A stretch of 64,000 nt of DNA, taken from NCBI RefSeq assembly GCF_000817735.3, contig NZ_JTJC03000004.1, positions 310,001 to 374,000 on the forward strand, read 5' to 3'. Below are positions 45,907 through 56,115 of the stretch, in pieces. Within the stretch, counting starts at the first letter, position 1. Each line of letters opens with the position of its first letter. Origin of the DNA: Scytonema millei VB511283. Lineage in GTDB: Bacteria > Cyanobacteriota > Cyanobacteriia > Cyanobacteriales > Chroococcidiopsidaceae. Made by a program: the position numbers and the translations under genes. The notes below the pieces were generated by a model. It made no database searches and was not told the origin of the DNA. It saw nothing but the letters and a program-made list of their open reading frames with translations.

Positions 45907-46540
45907 GATTGATTCGATATACACAACGCCGTTCGCCTGCAATTAAATGTTCGGTACGCGCGATCGCCACGTCTTCACCTAGAGTCGATTGAAAGACTTC
46001 TAGTTCTTGGCTGCAAAGTCCCGTGCAAGCTGTGGCGGCGGCGCAGATCGGGCAGTGGTTTTCAATGAATAGAAATGAGCCATCTGAGAGCGATTCAACG
46101 TCTGCCATATACCCCTCATCGGTACGTAGGTTTGCTAGGGCTTCTAGTCGCTGCTGAATACTGCTAGTGGTATGAATCTGCTCTTGATATGCTTCAATTT
46201 GTTGGCGAGTTCTAATTTCTAACAGCCGTTCTAATCCCTCCGATCCAAAAGCTTCTGTGACTGAATTGATTAGGCTTAGCGTTAACTCGGCATAACCATG
46301 AGGGAAAAAGCGATCGGCTGCGGGGGTGAGTTGCCACAACTTCGCCGGACGACCCATCGCCCGTTGTTCTTCCTGATAGGTGACTAATTGCTCTTTTTGC
46401 AGTGCATATAAATGTTGTCGCACTGCCATTGCAGAAATTTTAAAGTGAGAAGCAAGCGCAGCAGCATCCATCGCTCCTTCTTGTTTCAGCAGCTTGACGA
46501 TCGCCCGTCTTGTACGAATGTTTTGATTTGATGGCTTCAT
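45899..46540 (-). CDS. SufR-like iron-sulfur winged-helix regulator
   Basis: 213 residues. The N-terminal winged helix reads RRAIVKLLKQEGAMDAAALASHFKISAMAVRQHLYAL, followed by MGRPAKLWQLT, as in SufR. The C-terminal part ends NHCPICAAATACTGLCSQELEVF and GERRCVYRI, giving four or five cysteines for a cluster. Classical SufR, repressor of the suf operon, has fewer Cys in the first block and sits divergent to sufB. Here no suf gene is near, so this is a paralogue or a moved copy. Its target is unknown; the next gene upstream on the other strand is ridA. Confidence 0.72.
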   Translation of the reverse strand: MKPSNQNIRTRRAIVKLLKQEGAMDAAALASHFKISAMAVRQHLYALQKEQLVTYQEEQRAMGRPAKLWQLTPAADRFFPHGYAELTLSLINSVTEAFGSEGLERLLEIRTRQQIEAYQEQIHTTSSIQQRLEALANLRTDEGYMADVESLSDGSFLFIENHCPICAAATACTGLCSQELEVFQSTLGEDVAIARTEHLIAGERRCVYRINQM

Positions 46541-46787
46541 CAGTTGTCAGTTATCAGTTATCAGTTATCAGTGAGAAAAGGGATCTGTGACCAATCACCA
46601 ATTACCATTTCTATCTTTGGGCAGATACTAAAGGAAAATGTTTACATAGTTGGTTGAGTCTTTTACACTTTAGTTTATAACGAAATATCTTTAGAAAGTG
46701 AAGGCAAGTACGGGTTTCGTATTGCATGATTTACGTGGTTTCAAAAGATTTTGCCAAATAGGATTGCTGGCGAGCGCAATTCAGATG
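46541..46787. other. Divergent region between SufR-like gene and ridA
   Basis: Holds TCAGTTA heptamers at about 46543-46571. The rest is unique and AT-rich and should include the promoter and any autoregulatory operator of the SufR-like gene. Confidence 0.45.
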
Positions 46788-46815
46788 GTAGGGGCGCACA
46801 GCTGTGCGCCCCTAC
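46788..46815. repeat. 28-bp palindrome family, copy D (perfect)
   Basis: A fully palindromic copy with centre CACAGCTGTG, ends GTAGGGGC and GCCCCTAC. It lies 40 bases before the ridA start codon, inside the mRNA leader. Confidence 0.85.
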
Positions 46816-46854
46816 GAACCATTTGTATTCCATCTGTTATTCGGAGGCAAAAGG

Positions 46855-47259
46855 ATGAATAGAGAAATTCAACGCATCAACCCAGTCGGCTTATATGACC
46901 CTTCTCCAAACGGTTACACGCATGTTGCGATCGCACCAGCAGGAGCAAGCATCGTTTATATTGCTGGTCAAGGTGGTGAGGACGAAAATGGCAATCTTGC
47001 CGATGACTTTGCCACCCAATTAAAACAGGCGTTTGCCAATCTTGACACTGCTTTGAATGCAGCTGGCGCACGCCCAGAACATGTGGTGAAGCTGACTACA
47101 CTTGTAGTTAACCATGACGAGTCTAAACTACAGCACTTAGGATCTGAGATCGAGGCAAGGTGGGGCGATCGCCCGCCTACTCAAACTCTCATTCCAGTCC
47201 CAAGATTAGCGCTCGATCGCATGTTATTTGAAGTTGATGCCGTAGCAGTCTTACCCTAG
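46855..47259 (+). CDS. RidA family protein (enamine/imine deaminase)
   Basis: 134 residues from the ATG at 46855, which is preceded by a strong GGAGG. RidA-like proteins hydrolyse reactive 2-aminoacrylate-type imines. The family features are IAPAGASIVYIAGQGGEDENG, then ATQLKQAFANLDTALNAAGA, HVVKLTTLVVNHD, and the C-terminal PTQTLIPVPRLALDRMLFEVDAVAVL. The Arg that binds the carboxylate in RidA (normally near 105) appears as the Arg in PRLALDR, or is replaced; I cannot settle this by eye. An upstream frame to 46804 crosses the palindrome and is rejected. Confidence 0.85.
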   Translation: MNREIQRINPVGLYDPSPNGYTHVAIAPAGASIVYIAGQGGEDENGNLADDFATQLKQAFANLDTALNAAGARPEHVVKLTTLVVNHDESKLQHLGSEIEARWGDRPPTQTLIPVPRLALDRMLFEVDAVAVLP

Positions 47260-47263
47260 CTTT

Positions 47264-47310
47264 TCAACTGTCAACTTTTAACTTTTAACTTTTGACTTTT
47301 GACTTTCAAC
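47264..47310. repeat. AACTTTT/GACTTTT heptamer array
   Basis: Six heptamers immediately after the ridA stop. It is the inverse of the AAAAGTC family seen at 37594 and 24890. Confidence 0.85.
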
Positions 47311-47388
47311 ACCCCTACAGAGTGACTTGCCTGTGACAAAGCACACAGTTTCAGGTGTCAGCTGCAAAATATATTTATGAAGAACTAC

Positions 47389-47449
47389 AAACTGATTTTT
47401 CAGTTTTTTCGTCTCGTCTGGAAAAACTGTATTTTAAACTACAGTTTTT
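47389..47449 (+). terminator. Two tandem hairpins, terminator candidates
   Basis: First hairpin AAACTGA-TTTT-TCAGTTT (47389-47406) is followed by more T. Second hairpin AAAAACTGTA (47422-47431) with TACAGTTTTT (47440-47449) has a 10-bp perfect stem. Both lie in the 386-bp gap between ridA and argH, and the rest of that gap is AT-rich with no gene. Confidence 0.55.
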
Positions 47450-47645
47450 AAATTTCAATTGTGCATCGGTAGAGACGGCAAAACTATGAATTAACAACCT
47501 TCCTAAAACTCAAAATCTCAAATCTAAAATTTACAATGTTAGGGTTTATTCACAAAATATTCACAGCTTTTTTTTAGAGTCGAAAGTACTTTCAAGCACG
47601 ATCGCAATATCTCTTCACACTTAGGTAACACAGGGTCAAGGAAAG

Positions 47646-49052
47646 TTGAATACGCACCTCCCGAAATCACCAGCATCCCAAACCTGGAGCCAGCGATTTG
47701 AAACGGCTTTGCATCCCGCGATCGCTCGTTTTAACGCTAGTATTGGCTTCGATATCGAATTGATCGAATACGACCTGACAGGTTCGATCGCCCATGCTCA
47801 AATGCTGGCGCATACAAGTATTATTACCCAGGAGGAAGCGCAACAACTGGTATCGGGTTTAGAACAAATTCGCCAAGAGTACCGCAACGGGCAATTTACG
47901 CCTGGAATTGAAGCGGAGGACGTGCATTTTGCAGTCGAACGACGCTTGACAGAAATAGTTGGCGATGCAGGGAAAAAACTACACACAGCGCGATCGCGGA
48001 ACGATCAAGTCGGTACGGATATTCGACTTTACCTGCGCCACCAAATTCAAGAAATTCAAGCTGAAATTGAGCAAATGCAAACGGTTTTGCTGAATTTAGC
48101 CGAACAGAATATTGAAACGCTGATTCCTGGCTACACGCACTTACAACGCGCTCAACCACTGAGCTTAGCCCATCATTTGCTAGCATATTTCGAGATGCTG
48201 CAACGGGATAAAGAAAGGCTGAAAGATATCCGTAAGCGAGTGAATATTTCTCCTTTGGGTAGCGGTGCGTTAGCTGGAACTACCTTTCCCATCGATCGCC
48301 ATTACACGGCTAAATTATTAGAATTTGATGGAGTTTATGCTAATAGCTTAGATGGGGTGAGCGATCGCGATTTTGCCATAGAGTTCTTAGCAGCGGCAAG
48401 CATAATTATGGTGCATTTATCGCGGCTATCTGAAGAAGTAATTTTGTGGGCATCGGAAGAATTTAGTTTTGTCAAACTTAAAGATAGCTGCGCGACTGGA
48501 TCGAGTATCATGCCGCAAAAGAAAAACCCTGATGTACCGGAATTGGTGCGGGGTAAAACTGGGAGAGTTTGCGGACATTTACAGGCATTATTGGTACTGA
48601 TGAAAGGCTTGCCTTTAGCTTACAATAAGGATTTACAAGAAGATAAAGAAGCGTTATTTGATGCCATTCGTACCGTTAGAGCTTGTCTGGAAGCAATGAC
48701 AATTTTGTTTGCTGAAGGATTGGAGTTTCGGACTCCGCGCCTCGCTCAAGCAGTAGCAGAAGACTTTTCTAATGCTACAGATGTCGCCGATTATTTAGCT
48801 ACCAAAGGCGTACCATTTCGGGAAGCATATAACTTGGTAGGTAAGGTTGTCAAAACCTGTATCGCCGCAGGCAAACTTTTAAAGGATTTAACTTTAGCAG
48901 AATGGCAAGAATTACATCCAGCATTTGATACTGATATATATCAGGCGATCGCCCCTCATCAAGTTGTTGCTGCCCGTAATAGTTATGGTGGTACGGGATT
49001 CGAGCAAGTACGAAAAGCTTTGGTAGTAGCACGAGGAAGATTGCGGGAGTAG
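47646..49052 (+). CDS. argH: Argininosuccinate lyase ArgH
   Basis: Last step of arginine synthesis: argininosuccinate to arginine and fumarate. It has 468 residues. The TTG start at 47646 has AAGGA five to nine bases upstream and matches the family N-terminus ([23 protein letters not shown]). Signatures are [19 protein letters not shown], then [20 protein letters not shown], and the fumarase/lyase signature [19 protein letters not shown]. The C-terminal helical domain is complete. It is followed by glutamate synthase on the same strand, separated by 140 bp of repeat DNA. Confidence 0.95.
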   Translation: MNTHLPKSPASQTWSQRFETALHPAIARFNASIGFDIELIEYDLTGSIAHAQMLAHTSIITQEEAQQLVSGLEQIRQEYRNGQFTPGIEAEDVHFAVERRLTEIVGDAGKKLHTARSRNDQVGTDIRLYLRHQIQEIQAEIEQMQTVLLNLAEQNIETLIPGYTHLQRAQPLSLAHHLLAYFEMLQRDKERLKDIRKRVNISPLGSGALAGTTFPIDRHYTAKLLEFDGVYANSLDGVSDRDFAIEFLAAASIIMVHLSRLSEEVILWASEEFSFVKLKDSCATGSSIMPQKKNPDVPELVRGKTGRVCGHLQALLVLMKGLPLAYNKDLQEDKEALFDAIRTVRACLEAMTILFAEGLEFRTPRLAQAVAEDFSNATDVADYLATKGVPFREAYNLVGKVVKTCIAAGKLLKDLTLAEWQELHPAFDTDIYQAIAPHQVVAARNSYGGTGFEQVRKALVVARGRLRE

Positions 49053-49170
49053 GGAGTCGGGGGGAAGAGAGCTGAGGGAGCTGAGGGAGAGTCGCGGAGA
49101 AAGAGCAACCGTCAACCGTCAACCGTCAACCGTCAACCAACTACCAACTACCAACTACCAACTACCAATA
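49053..49170. repeat. Heptamer repeats between argH and the glutamate synthase gene
   Basis: GCTGAGG-type units, then CGTCAAC units (49105-49138) and CAACTAC units (49138-49166). They run to within 25 bases of the next start codon. Confidence 0.85.
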
Positions 49171-49193
49171 AAAACATAATTTAGAACTAGTCT

Positions 49194-52100
49194 ATGGATG
49201 GCAACCGTATGAATCAAAATCAACACATAAATAATGCAATAAATTCTCACGCTGCGGATGCTGTTGAAGCAGTGAATTCCTACGTGGAACCCAGATGGCT
49301 AGTAGAAGAAAGAGATGCGTGTGGAGTTGGACTGATTGCCCAGCAGCAAAATATTCCCAGCCACGGTATTGTAAGTGCAGCACTTAAAGCATTGGGATGC
49401 TTGGAACACCGAGGTGGATGTAGTGCCGATAACGATTCTGGTGATGGTTCGGGAATTTTAAGTGCTATCCCGTGGGAACTGTTTCATGCCTGGATGAAAG
49501 AGCAAAATATTGCCATTCCACCCCAAGAACGCACGGGCATCGGTATGGTATTTTTACCGCAAGAACCCTCTGACGCGCAAATCGTCAGAAAGATCGTCGA
49601 ACAAGTTGCTACTGCTGCTGGACTGACGGTTCTGGGTTGGCGAGTCGTCCCCGTGAAGCCAGAAATTTTAGGTATTCAAGCACGGGAAAACCAGCCGCAA
49701 ATCGAGCAAATAATTGTCAGTTCCGAGCTAACAGGCGAAGAACTGGAACGACAACTCTATATTACCCGCCGTCGCATCGGTAAGGCGATCGCGCAACAAA
49801 CTCAACTTCAATGGTCGGAACACTGCTATATCTGTTCCTTCTCCTGCCGTACCATCGTCTATAAAGGTATGGTGCGCGCTGCCGTATTGGGCGAATTCTA
49901 CCAAGACTTAACAAACCCTGCTTATCAAAGTGCTTTTTGCGTCTATCATCGCCGCTTCAGCACCAACACCTTACCCAAATGGCCCCTTGCCCAACCGATG
50001 CGCTTGTTGGGACACAACGGCGAAATTAACACGCTGCTGGGTAATATTAACTGGATGCGGGCGAGACAAGCTGACTTAAACCACCCTGTATGGCAAGGCA
50101 ATTTGGATGCCTTGAATCCAATCGTACAGCTCGATAACAGCGACTCTGCCACCTTAGACAATGTATTTGAATTACTGGTGCGTTCCGGTCGCAGCCCCTC
50201 GGAAGCTTTGATGTTGATGGTTCCCGAAGCTTACCAAAATCAACCAGAACTAGCACAATATCCTGAAATTGTAGACTTTTACGAATACTTCAGCGGTATC
50301 CAAGAAGCTTGGGATGGTCCCGCCTTACTCGTATTCAGCGATGGCAAAACTGTAGGAGCTACACTAGACCGCAATGGCTTGCGTCCGGCGCGGTATGTCG
50401 TCACCAAAGATGGGATGCTGGTGGTTGCTTCCGAAGCTGGAGTTGTAGACCTGAAAGAAAGCGAAATTGTTGAAAAAGGTAGACTCGGACCAGGACAAAC
50501 CATTGCTCTAGACTTAAACGAAGGCAGTATCTTCAAAAATTGGGAAATCAAACAGCGCGTCGCCAAAGCGCATCCATATGGTGAGTGGCTGAAACAGTAT
50601 CGCGTCGAACTAGGCAGGGGCGCACAGCTGTGCGCCCCTACAGAAACCACAAACCAGGACAACGGTAACGGCTCCACCCCACACCCCACACCCCACACCC
50701 CACACCCTTATCAAGATAGACAAACCCTACTGCGTCACCAAATCGCCTTCGGTTTTAGCAGCGAAGACGTAGAAATGACGATTCAGCCGATGGCGGCGGA
50801 AGGGAAAGAACCAACATTTTGTATGGGTGATGATATCCCCTTAGCTATCCTTTCAGGAAAGCCGCATTTGCTGTACGACTACTTCAAACAGCGGTTCGCC
50901 CAAGTTACCAACCCCGCGATCGATCCGTTGCGGGAAAGCTTGGTAATGTCGTTAAAAGTAGAATTGGGCGCTCGCGGGAACTTGCTCGACCCGCAAGCGG
51001 AAGATGCCCGACGCTTGCTGTTACACTCTCCCGTACTACAGCAAGCAGATTTGGAGGCAATTACCCAATCTGGCTTTGAGTGTGCCACGCTTTCGACGCA
51101 ATATGACATTACTACCGGTCCCGCAGGATTGGCAAAAGCTGTAGAAAAGTTACAAGCCGATGCAGTTGCAGCTGTCAAAGCTGGCAAGCAAATTTTAATC
51201 CTGAGCGATCGCACGCATAATCCAATTAGCGCCGAAACTAGCTATATTCCACCCTTGTTGGCAATAGGAGCCGTACACCATCACCTGATCAAAGCTGGGC
51301 TGCGAATGAAAGCCTCGCTAGTGGTCGATACAGCGCAATGTTGGAGTACCCATCACTTTGCCTGTCTAATTGGCTACGGTGCATCTGCTGTATGCCCTTA
51401 CCTCACCTTAGCCGCAGTGGAAAGTTGGCATGGCGACCCGAAGACTCAGCAGATGATGGAGCGGGGTAAAATGTCTAGTCTGACCTTACAACAAGCCTTA
51501 GATAATTACCAAAAAGCTGTCGAAGCAGGCATTTTGAAGATTCTGTCCAAAATGGGGATTTCGCTACTATCGAGCTACCAAGGAGCGCAAATCTTTGAGG
51601 CGATCGGCATCGGACACGATTTACTCGCTCTAGGATTTTACGGCACGACATCGCGCTTAGGCGGGTTGAGTATTAGCGAACTGGCAAGCGAAGTCCTATC
51701 CTTCCACACTCGCGCCTTCCCAGAAGTGACGGTGAAGAAGCTCGAAAACTTCGGTTTCGTCCAGTACCGTCCAGGGGGTGAATATCACATGAACAGCCCC
51801 GAACTGGCGAAGGCTTTGCACAAAGCTGTTGCTAGTCCAGGAGATCGCGACCATTACAACATTTACAAAAAACACCTGCAAAATCGTCCGTTAACTGCTT
51901 TGCGGGACTTACTCGACTTCCAATCCGATCGCAGTCCAGTGCCAATCGAAGAAGTGGAAACAGCTAGCGCCATTGTCAAGCGTTTCTGTACGGGTGGCAT
52001 GTCTCTAGGGGCATTATCGCGGGAAGCGCACGAAGTACTGGCGATCGCTATGAACCGGATTGGTGGTAAATCTAACTCTGGTGAAGGCGGAGAAGATCCA

Positions 52101-53921
52101 GTTCGGTTCAAGGTTTTAGAAGATGTGAGTGAAGGGCGTTCCTCGCTGCTACCGCATCTCAAGGGTTTGAAAAATGGCGACACGGCATCTAGCGCGATCA
52201 AACAAGTTGCTTCCGGTCGATTTGGCGTGACACCAGAATACCTGATGAACGCCAAGCAGATCGAAATTAAAATCGCTCAAGGTGCAAAACCAGGCGAAGG
52301 CGGACAACTTCCAGGGAAAAAAGTCAGCCCCTACATCGCCATGCTGCGGCGTTCTAAACCAGGGGTAACATTGATTTCGCCGCCACCCCACCACGATATC
52401 TATTCAATTGAAGACTTGGCGCAGCTAATTTTCGACCTGCACCAGATCAATCCCAACGCCCAAGTTTCGGTGAAATTGGTAGCAGAAATCGGCATCGGGA
52501 CGATCGCGGCGGGGGTAGCTAAAGCTAACGCCGACATCATTCAAATTTCGGGTCACGACGGTGGTACGGGCGCATCCCCCTTAAGTTCGATCAAGCACGC
52601 GGGTACGCCGTGGGAATTGGGACTGACAGAAGTGCATCGATCGCTAATGCAAAATAGTCTGCGCGATCGCGTAATTCTGCGCGTTGATGGCGGAATTAAG
52701 AGCGGTTGGGATGTGCTTATGGGTGCGTTGATGGGAGCAGAAGAATTCGGCTTCGGTTCGATCGCCATGATTGCCGAGGGTTGTATTATGGCGAGAATCT
52801 GCCACACGAATAATTGTCCCGTAGGTGTTGCTTCCCAACGGGAAGACTTGCGCCAGCGTTTCCCAGGGATTCCAGAACACGTTGTCAACTTCTTCTTATT
52901 TATTGCCGAAGAGACGCGCAGCTTATTGGCACGGTTGGGATATCGTTCTATCGATGAAATTGTCGGTCGCGCCGACTTGCTGAAAGTTAGGGAAGAGGTG
53001 CGGTTGACGAAAACGCAAACTCTCAATCTCGATTGCATCACCAAATTACCCGATACGAAAAGCGATCGCGCTTGGTTGTCACACGAAAGCGTCCACAGCA
53101 ACGGACACGTCCTGGATGACGAGATTCTTGCCGATCCAGAAATTCAAGCCGCAATTCAAAATCAATCTGCCGTAAGCAAAACCTACAACGTCGTCAACAC
53201 CGACCGTACCGTAGGCGCGAGAATTGCGGGTGCGATCGCTTCCCATTACGGCGATGATGGATTTGAAGGACAACTCGACCTCAACTTTACGGGTGCGGTA
53301 GGACAGAGTTTCGGCGCATTCAACTTATCGGGAATGACTTTGAAACTCGTTGGGGAAGCCAACGACTACGTAGGTAAAGGGATGCATGGTGGTGAAATTG
53401 TCATCACGCCTCCTCCAGAAGCTAACTACGCGGCGGCTGAGAATGTCATCGTCGGTAACACCTGCTTGTATGGGGCGACGGGTGGAGTGCTTTTTGCTAA
53501 CGGAATCGCAGGCGAACGCTTTGCAGTCCGCAACTCCAAAGGTGTAGCGGTCATTGAAGGTGCAGGCGATCACTGTTGCGAATACATGACTGGTGGGACG
53601 ATTGTTGTTCTGGGTAAAGTTGGGAGAAACGTCGGTGCGGGGATGACGGGTGGATTAGCCTACTTCCTTGACGAAGAGGGGAATTTCCCTGAGTTAGTCA
53701 ACCACGAAATCGTCAAGCTGCAACGAGTCAATTCGCCTGCGGGAGAACAACAGTTGCGTCAATTGATTCAAACTCATGCCGAAAGGACGAATTCTGCTAA
53801 AGCGCGGGCAATTTTAGCGAATTGGTCGAACTATTTGCCTAAATTCTGGCAAGTCGTACCACCTTCTGAAGCTGATGTGCCTGAAGTTACGGTAGGTAAA
53901 GAGTTGAGTTCTGTGAATTAG
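49194..53921 (+). CDS. gltS: Ferredoxin-dependent glutamate synthase (with repeat insert)
   Basis: Large Fd-GOGAT, 1575 residues, turns 2-oxoglutarate and glutamine into two glutamates with electrons from ferredoxin; central to ammonia assimilation. The N-terminal nucleophile Cys is C43 in [13 protein letters not shown] after a removable propeptide. The glutaminase domain runs to about 430, then a central domain. The FMN-binding synthase domain includes [13 protein letters not shown] and [14 protein letters not shown]. The 3Fe-4S cysteines are in [16 protein letters not shown] (about 1199-1213). A C-terminal beta-helix with [10 protein letters not shown] ends the protein. Residues 474-505 are an in-frame insert from a 28-bp palindrome and ACCCCAC heptamers. 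It is unusual for such a conserved enzyme. Confidence 0.95.
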   Translation: MDGNRMNQNQHINNAINSHAADAVEAVNSYVEPRWLVEERDACGVGLIAQQQNIPSHGIVSAALKALGCLEHRGGCSADNDSGDGSGILSAIPWELFHAWMKEQNIAIPPQERTGIGMVFLPQEPSDAQIVRKIVEQVATAAGLTVLGWRVVPVKPEILGIQARENQPQIEQIIVSSELTGEELERQLYITRRRIGKAIAQQTQLQWSEHCYICSFSCRTIVYKGMVRAAVLGEFYQDLTNPAYQSAFCVYHRRFSTNTLPKWPLAQPMRLLGHNGEINTLLGNINWMRARQADLNHPVWQGNLDALNPIVQLDNSDSATLDNVFELLVRSGRSPSEALMLMVPEAYQNQPELAQYPEIVDFYEYFSGIQEAWDGPALLVFSDGKTVGATLDRNGLRPARYVVTKDGMLVVASEAGVVDLKESEIVEKGRLGPGQTIALDLNEGSIFKNWEIKQRVAKAHPYGEWLKQYRVELGRGAQLCAPTETTNQDNGNGSTPHPTPHTPHPYQDRQTLLRHQIAFGFSSEDVEMTIQPMAAEGKEPTFCMGDDIPLAILSGKPHLLYDYFKQRFAQVTNPAIDPLRESLVMSLKVELGARGNLLDPQAEDARRLLLHSPVLQQADLEAITQSGFECATLSTQYDITTGPAGLAKAVEKLQADAVAAVKAGKQILILSDRTHNPISAETSYIPPLLAIGAVHHHLIKAGLRMKASLVVDTAQCWSTHHFACLIGYGASAVCPYLTLAAVESWHGDPKTQQMMERGKMSSLTLQQALDNYQKAVEAGILKILSKMGISLLSSYQGAQIFEAIGIGHDLLALGFYGTTSRLGGLSISELASEVLSFHTRAFPEVTVKKLENFGFVQYRPGGEYHMNSPELAKALHKAVASPGDRDHYNIYKKHLQNRPLTALRDLLDFQSDRSPVPIEEVETASAIVKRFCTGGMSLGALSREAHEVLAIAMNRIGGKSNSGEGGEDPVRFKVLEDVSEGRSSLLPHLKGLKNGDTASSAIKQVASGRFGVTPEYLMNAKQIEIKIAQGAKPGEGGQLPGKKVSPYIAMLRRSKPGVTLISPPPHHDIYSIEDLAQLIFDLHQINPNAQVSVKLVAEIGIGTIAAGVAKANADIIQISGHDGGTGASPLSSIKHAGTPWELGLTEVHRSLMQNSLRDRVILRVDGGIKSGWDVLMGALMGAEEFGFGSIAMIAEGCIMARICHTNNCPVGVASQREDLRQRFPGIPEHVVNFFLFIAEETRSLLARLGYRSIDEIVGRADLLKVREEVRLTKTQTLNLDCITKLPDTKSDRAWLSHESVHSNGHVLDDEILADPEIQAAIQNQSAVSKTYNVVNTDRTVGARIAGAIASHYGDDGFEGQLDLNFTGAVGQSFGAFNLSGMTLKLVGEANDYVGKGMHGGEIVITPPPEANYAAAENVIVGNTCLYGATGGVLFANGIAGERFAVRNSKGVAVIEGAGDHCCEYMTGGTIVVLGKVGRNVGAGMTGGLAYFLDEEGNFPELVNHEIVKLQRVNSPAGEQQLRQLIQTHAERTNSAKARAILANWSNYLPKFWQVVPPSEADVPEVTVGKELSSVN
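50614..50641. repeat. 28-bp palindrome family, copy E, inside glutamate synthase gene
   Basis: Nearly identical to copies D and F but lies within coding sequence and encodes [10 protein letters not shown]. This is the only coding copy of the six. Confidence 0.9.
50673..50709. repeat. ACCCCAC heptamer array inside glutamate synthase gene
   Basis: Five ACCCCAC units in frame, translated as the Pro/His/Thr string [12 protein letters not shown]. The same heptamer occurs in intergenic arrays at about 9570-9610 and 16640-16665. Confidence 0.9.
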
Positions 53922-53929
53922 GGGAGTCG

Positions 53930-53957
53930 GTAGGGGCGCACAGCTGTGCGCCCGTAC
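53930..53957. repeat. 28-bp palindrome family, copy F
   Basis: Lies 8 bases after the glutamate synthase stop; one mismatch in the right arm (CCCGTAC). It may serve as part of the terminator. Confidence 0.8.
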
Positions 53958-54004
53958 GAGGAGTCGGGAGTCGGTGGGAGTTTTGCAATTAAAGTAAAGC
54001 TCTC

Positions 54005-54154
54005 GATCCCCCCTGGTTCCCCCCTTCAAAAGGGGGGAAATAATAGCCCCCTTGTTAAGGGGGTTGGGGGATCTCCTGCGACTTTGCCTCTCAACCGAAG
54101 GGGGAAATAATAGCCCCCTTGTTAAGGGGGTTGGGGGATCTCCTGCGACTTTGC
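54005..54154. repeat. GATC-palindrome element with tandem duplication
   Basis: Starts GATCCCCCCTGGTTCCCCCC and its inverse AAAAGGGGGG. A 55-base unit (54033-54087) is repeated at 54100-54154 with a 12-base spacer and no differences seen. Each unit holds the hairpin CCCCCTTGTTAAGGGGG. It fills the gap between convergent gltS and the kinase gene. Confidence 0.85.
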
Positions 54155-54167
54155 TTTTTAACCAAGT

Positions 54168-55499
54168 CTATTGCTGCTCTCCAACCTGACGCGGTAACTC
54201 GACGTAAAATGTCGAGCCTTGCTCTACTTTACTTTCAACCGAAATTTTTCCTCCCATCATCTTGACTAAGGAATCTGTAATTGCTAATCCCAGTCCCGTA
54301 CCTCCATGCTGGCGCGTCAGCGTTTGGTTGCCTTGGCGGAATGGTTGAAAAATCGATTGCAAGTCTTCTGGAGCAATCCCAATTCCCGTATCTTCTACTG
54401 CGATCGCAATCCGGTCTGAACCTAATTCCCACACTCTAACTTCAACCCTACCAACCTCAGTAAACTTGATTGCATTTGATAGCAAATTGAGTAAGATTTG
54501 CCGCAGACGAACGCTGTCATTAGTAATTATGGGGGATTCTATAGCAAACGATCTCTGTAATTTTAGCTGTTTCTGTTCGGCTAAACAGAGCATTTCTTCT
54601 GTTGTTGCTATAACTAAATCGACGACATTTAAAGGCTCTAATTTTAAAGTCAACTTGCCAGCTTCAACTTTGGAAAAGTCAAGAATATCTTCAATTAAAA
54701 CTAACAAATGCCTCCCACTATTAAGGATACGCGACACCATATTTTCTTGGGTTTGAGGCAAGGCGCTTTGAGTCTGACGCAGTAATAACTGAGAAAATCC
54801 AACGATCGCATTTAAAGGACTGCGTAGCTCGTGAGACATAATTGCTAAAAAATGCGCTCTCAGCTTTGCGGCTTCTTGTAGTTGCAAGTTTTGCAATTGA
54901 ACGGCGCGAATCGTCGCTTCCGCTTGTTTACGGGCAGTGATATCTCGGATTAGCCACCGCCATCCCCTGGGGTTGCCACTCGCATCATATATGCTTGATA
55001 CCGTCACGGCAGCATCAAAGGCGACAGCATGGCGCGGACAAATTGTCAATTCCCATTCTTGCATCTGTTGCATTTGAGACATTTTTTGCAACTGAGTGCG
55101 AAAAGCTTGCCGTTGTTCGGAGGGAACGTAGTTAATCAGCGGTTTACCAACTAAGAATTGCTGTGGCACGTTGAGTAGTTTAGCAGCAGCACGATTGGCT
55201 TCGCGAATTTTTCCAATTGTATCTGTCACAATGTAGCCATCGGGGGCAAACTCGAATAAGTCCAGGTAACGCTGGCGCTCGATATCAATTTGAGAACGCG
55301 CGATCGCCAGTTCTTCATTTTGGGATAATATTTCTTCTTCTGCTACGTGTAATTCCTCTAGGGTTATTCGTAGTTCTTCTAGCGATTGTTCTAGTAATTC
55401 TGCCCGTTGCTCTGGTGATGCTACTTTGGTGCGCTTGTATAACAGGGCTGCTTGTTTATAGGTGGCTTCTATTTTTTGATTAAATACCCTCGCGTCCAT
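54168..55499 (-). CDS. PAS domain histidine kinase
   Basis: 443-residue soluble sensor kinase. An N-terminal coiled coil (about 15-75, rich in EEL) precedes a PAS domain (about 78-190) with LFEFAPDGYIVTDTIGKIREANRAA. HisKA follows with the phospho-acceptor His in FLAIMSHELRSPLNAIVGFSQ (near residue 227). The ATPase domain has N-box LLNLLSNAIKFTEVG, G1 VEDTGIGIAPEDL, and G2 GGTGLGLAITDSLV. It lacks a receiver. Its kinase core closely resembles the C-terminus of the large hybrid kinase at 59939. It is the last gene of a five-gene minus-strand signalling group, though 616 bp of intergenic DNA separates it from the CheR-PAS gene. Confidence 0.92.
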   Translation of the reverse strand: MDARVFNQKIEATYKQAALLYKRTKVASPEQRAELLEQSLEELRITLEELHVAEEEILSQNEELAIARSQIDIERQRYLDLFEFAPDGYIVTDTIGKIREANRAAAKLLNVPQQFLVGKPLINYVPSEQRQAFRTQLQKMSQMQQMQEWELTICPRHAVAFDAAVTVSSIYDASGNPRGWRWLIRDITARKQAEATIRAVQLQNLQLQEAAKLRAHFLAIMSHELRSPLNAIVGFSQLLLRQTQSALPQTQENMVSRILNSGRHLLVLIEDILDFSKVEAGKLTLKLEPLNVVDLVIATTEEMLCLAEQKQLKLQRSFAIESPIITNDSVRLRQILLNLLSNAIKFTEVGRVEVRVWELGSDRIAIAVEDTGIGIAPEDLQSIFQPFRQGNQTLTRQHGGTGLGLAITDSLVKMMGGKISVESKVEQGSTFYVELPRQVGEQQ

Positions 55500-56115
55500 G
55501 TTACACCTCCACCAATCGAGATTGTAGCAGTGGGTTGACCATGTGTTGTATGGCGATCGATCTTTGAGCTAAACCTAACCCTCTGAAGGTAGAAACAAGG
55601 CAGCGCTTTGACCTGACATTGACAGTGGTGTGAAATAAAATAGCGATCGATAATATATACATGGTTTTTAAAAAAAAATTCTGTCAAAATTGCTATTTTT
55701 TGAGACTTTTAGCTAATCGGTTTGCTAGAGTCGGTAAAGTCAGGTGTTATTTTTAACGCGAAGGTTTTGATAAAAATGCAATATTCGTACTAGTAACATC
55801 AATATAAGTTAAGTGATGTATGTACGGTAGGCAACATTATTTTTTTTTCACTTTTATTCAGTCGTTCAATAAAAAAATAGCTAATAAAGTGTTTCTCTCA
55901 AACCTACTGAAAGGAAGAGAATAACTCAGTCAAAAGCTTTATTTAATCAGTTATCAGTTATCAGTTATCAGTTATCGAGGAGTCACCGATCGCTGCTCCC
56001 TGGTCACTGCTCCCTGGTCGCTGGTCACTGTTCACTGGTCACCGATCGCTGCTCCCTGGTCACTGTTCACTGTTCACTGTTCACTGGTCACTGCTCCCTG
56101 CTCCCTGCTCCCTGG
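55500..56115. other. 616-bp intergenic region with repeat arrays
   Basis: The left 440 bp are AT-rich and unique, probably with the promoter of the PAS kinase gene. TCAGTTA heptamers lie at 55948-55975. From 55990 to 56130 a long array of TGGTCAC/CTGCTCC/CTGTTCA-type heptamers runs to the stop of the CheR-PAS gene. Confidence 0.6.

Noticed and set aside
46804-46854. A 17-residue N-terminal extension of the RidA protein
   Set aside because: It is encoded by a palindromic repeat. The ATG at 46855 has a strong GGAGG and begins the family homology.
52553-53101. A 182-residue minus-strand open frame in the glutamate synthase gene
   Set aside because: It lies opposite conserved synthase codons; its Ser/Arg-rich sequence is what antisense of such codons gives.
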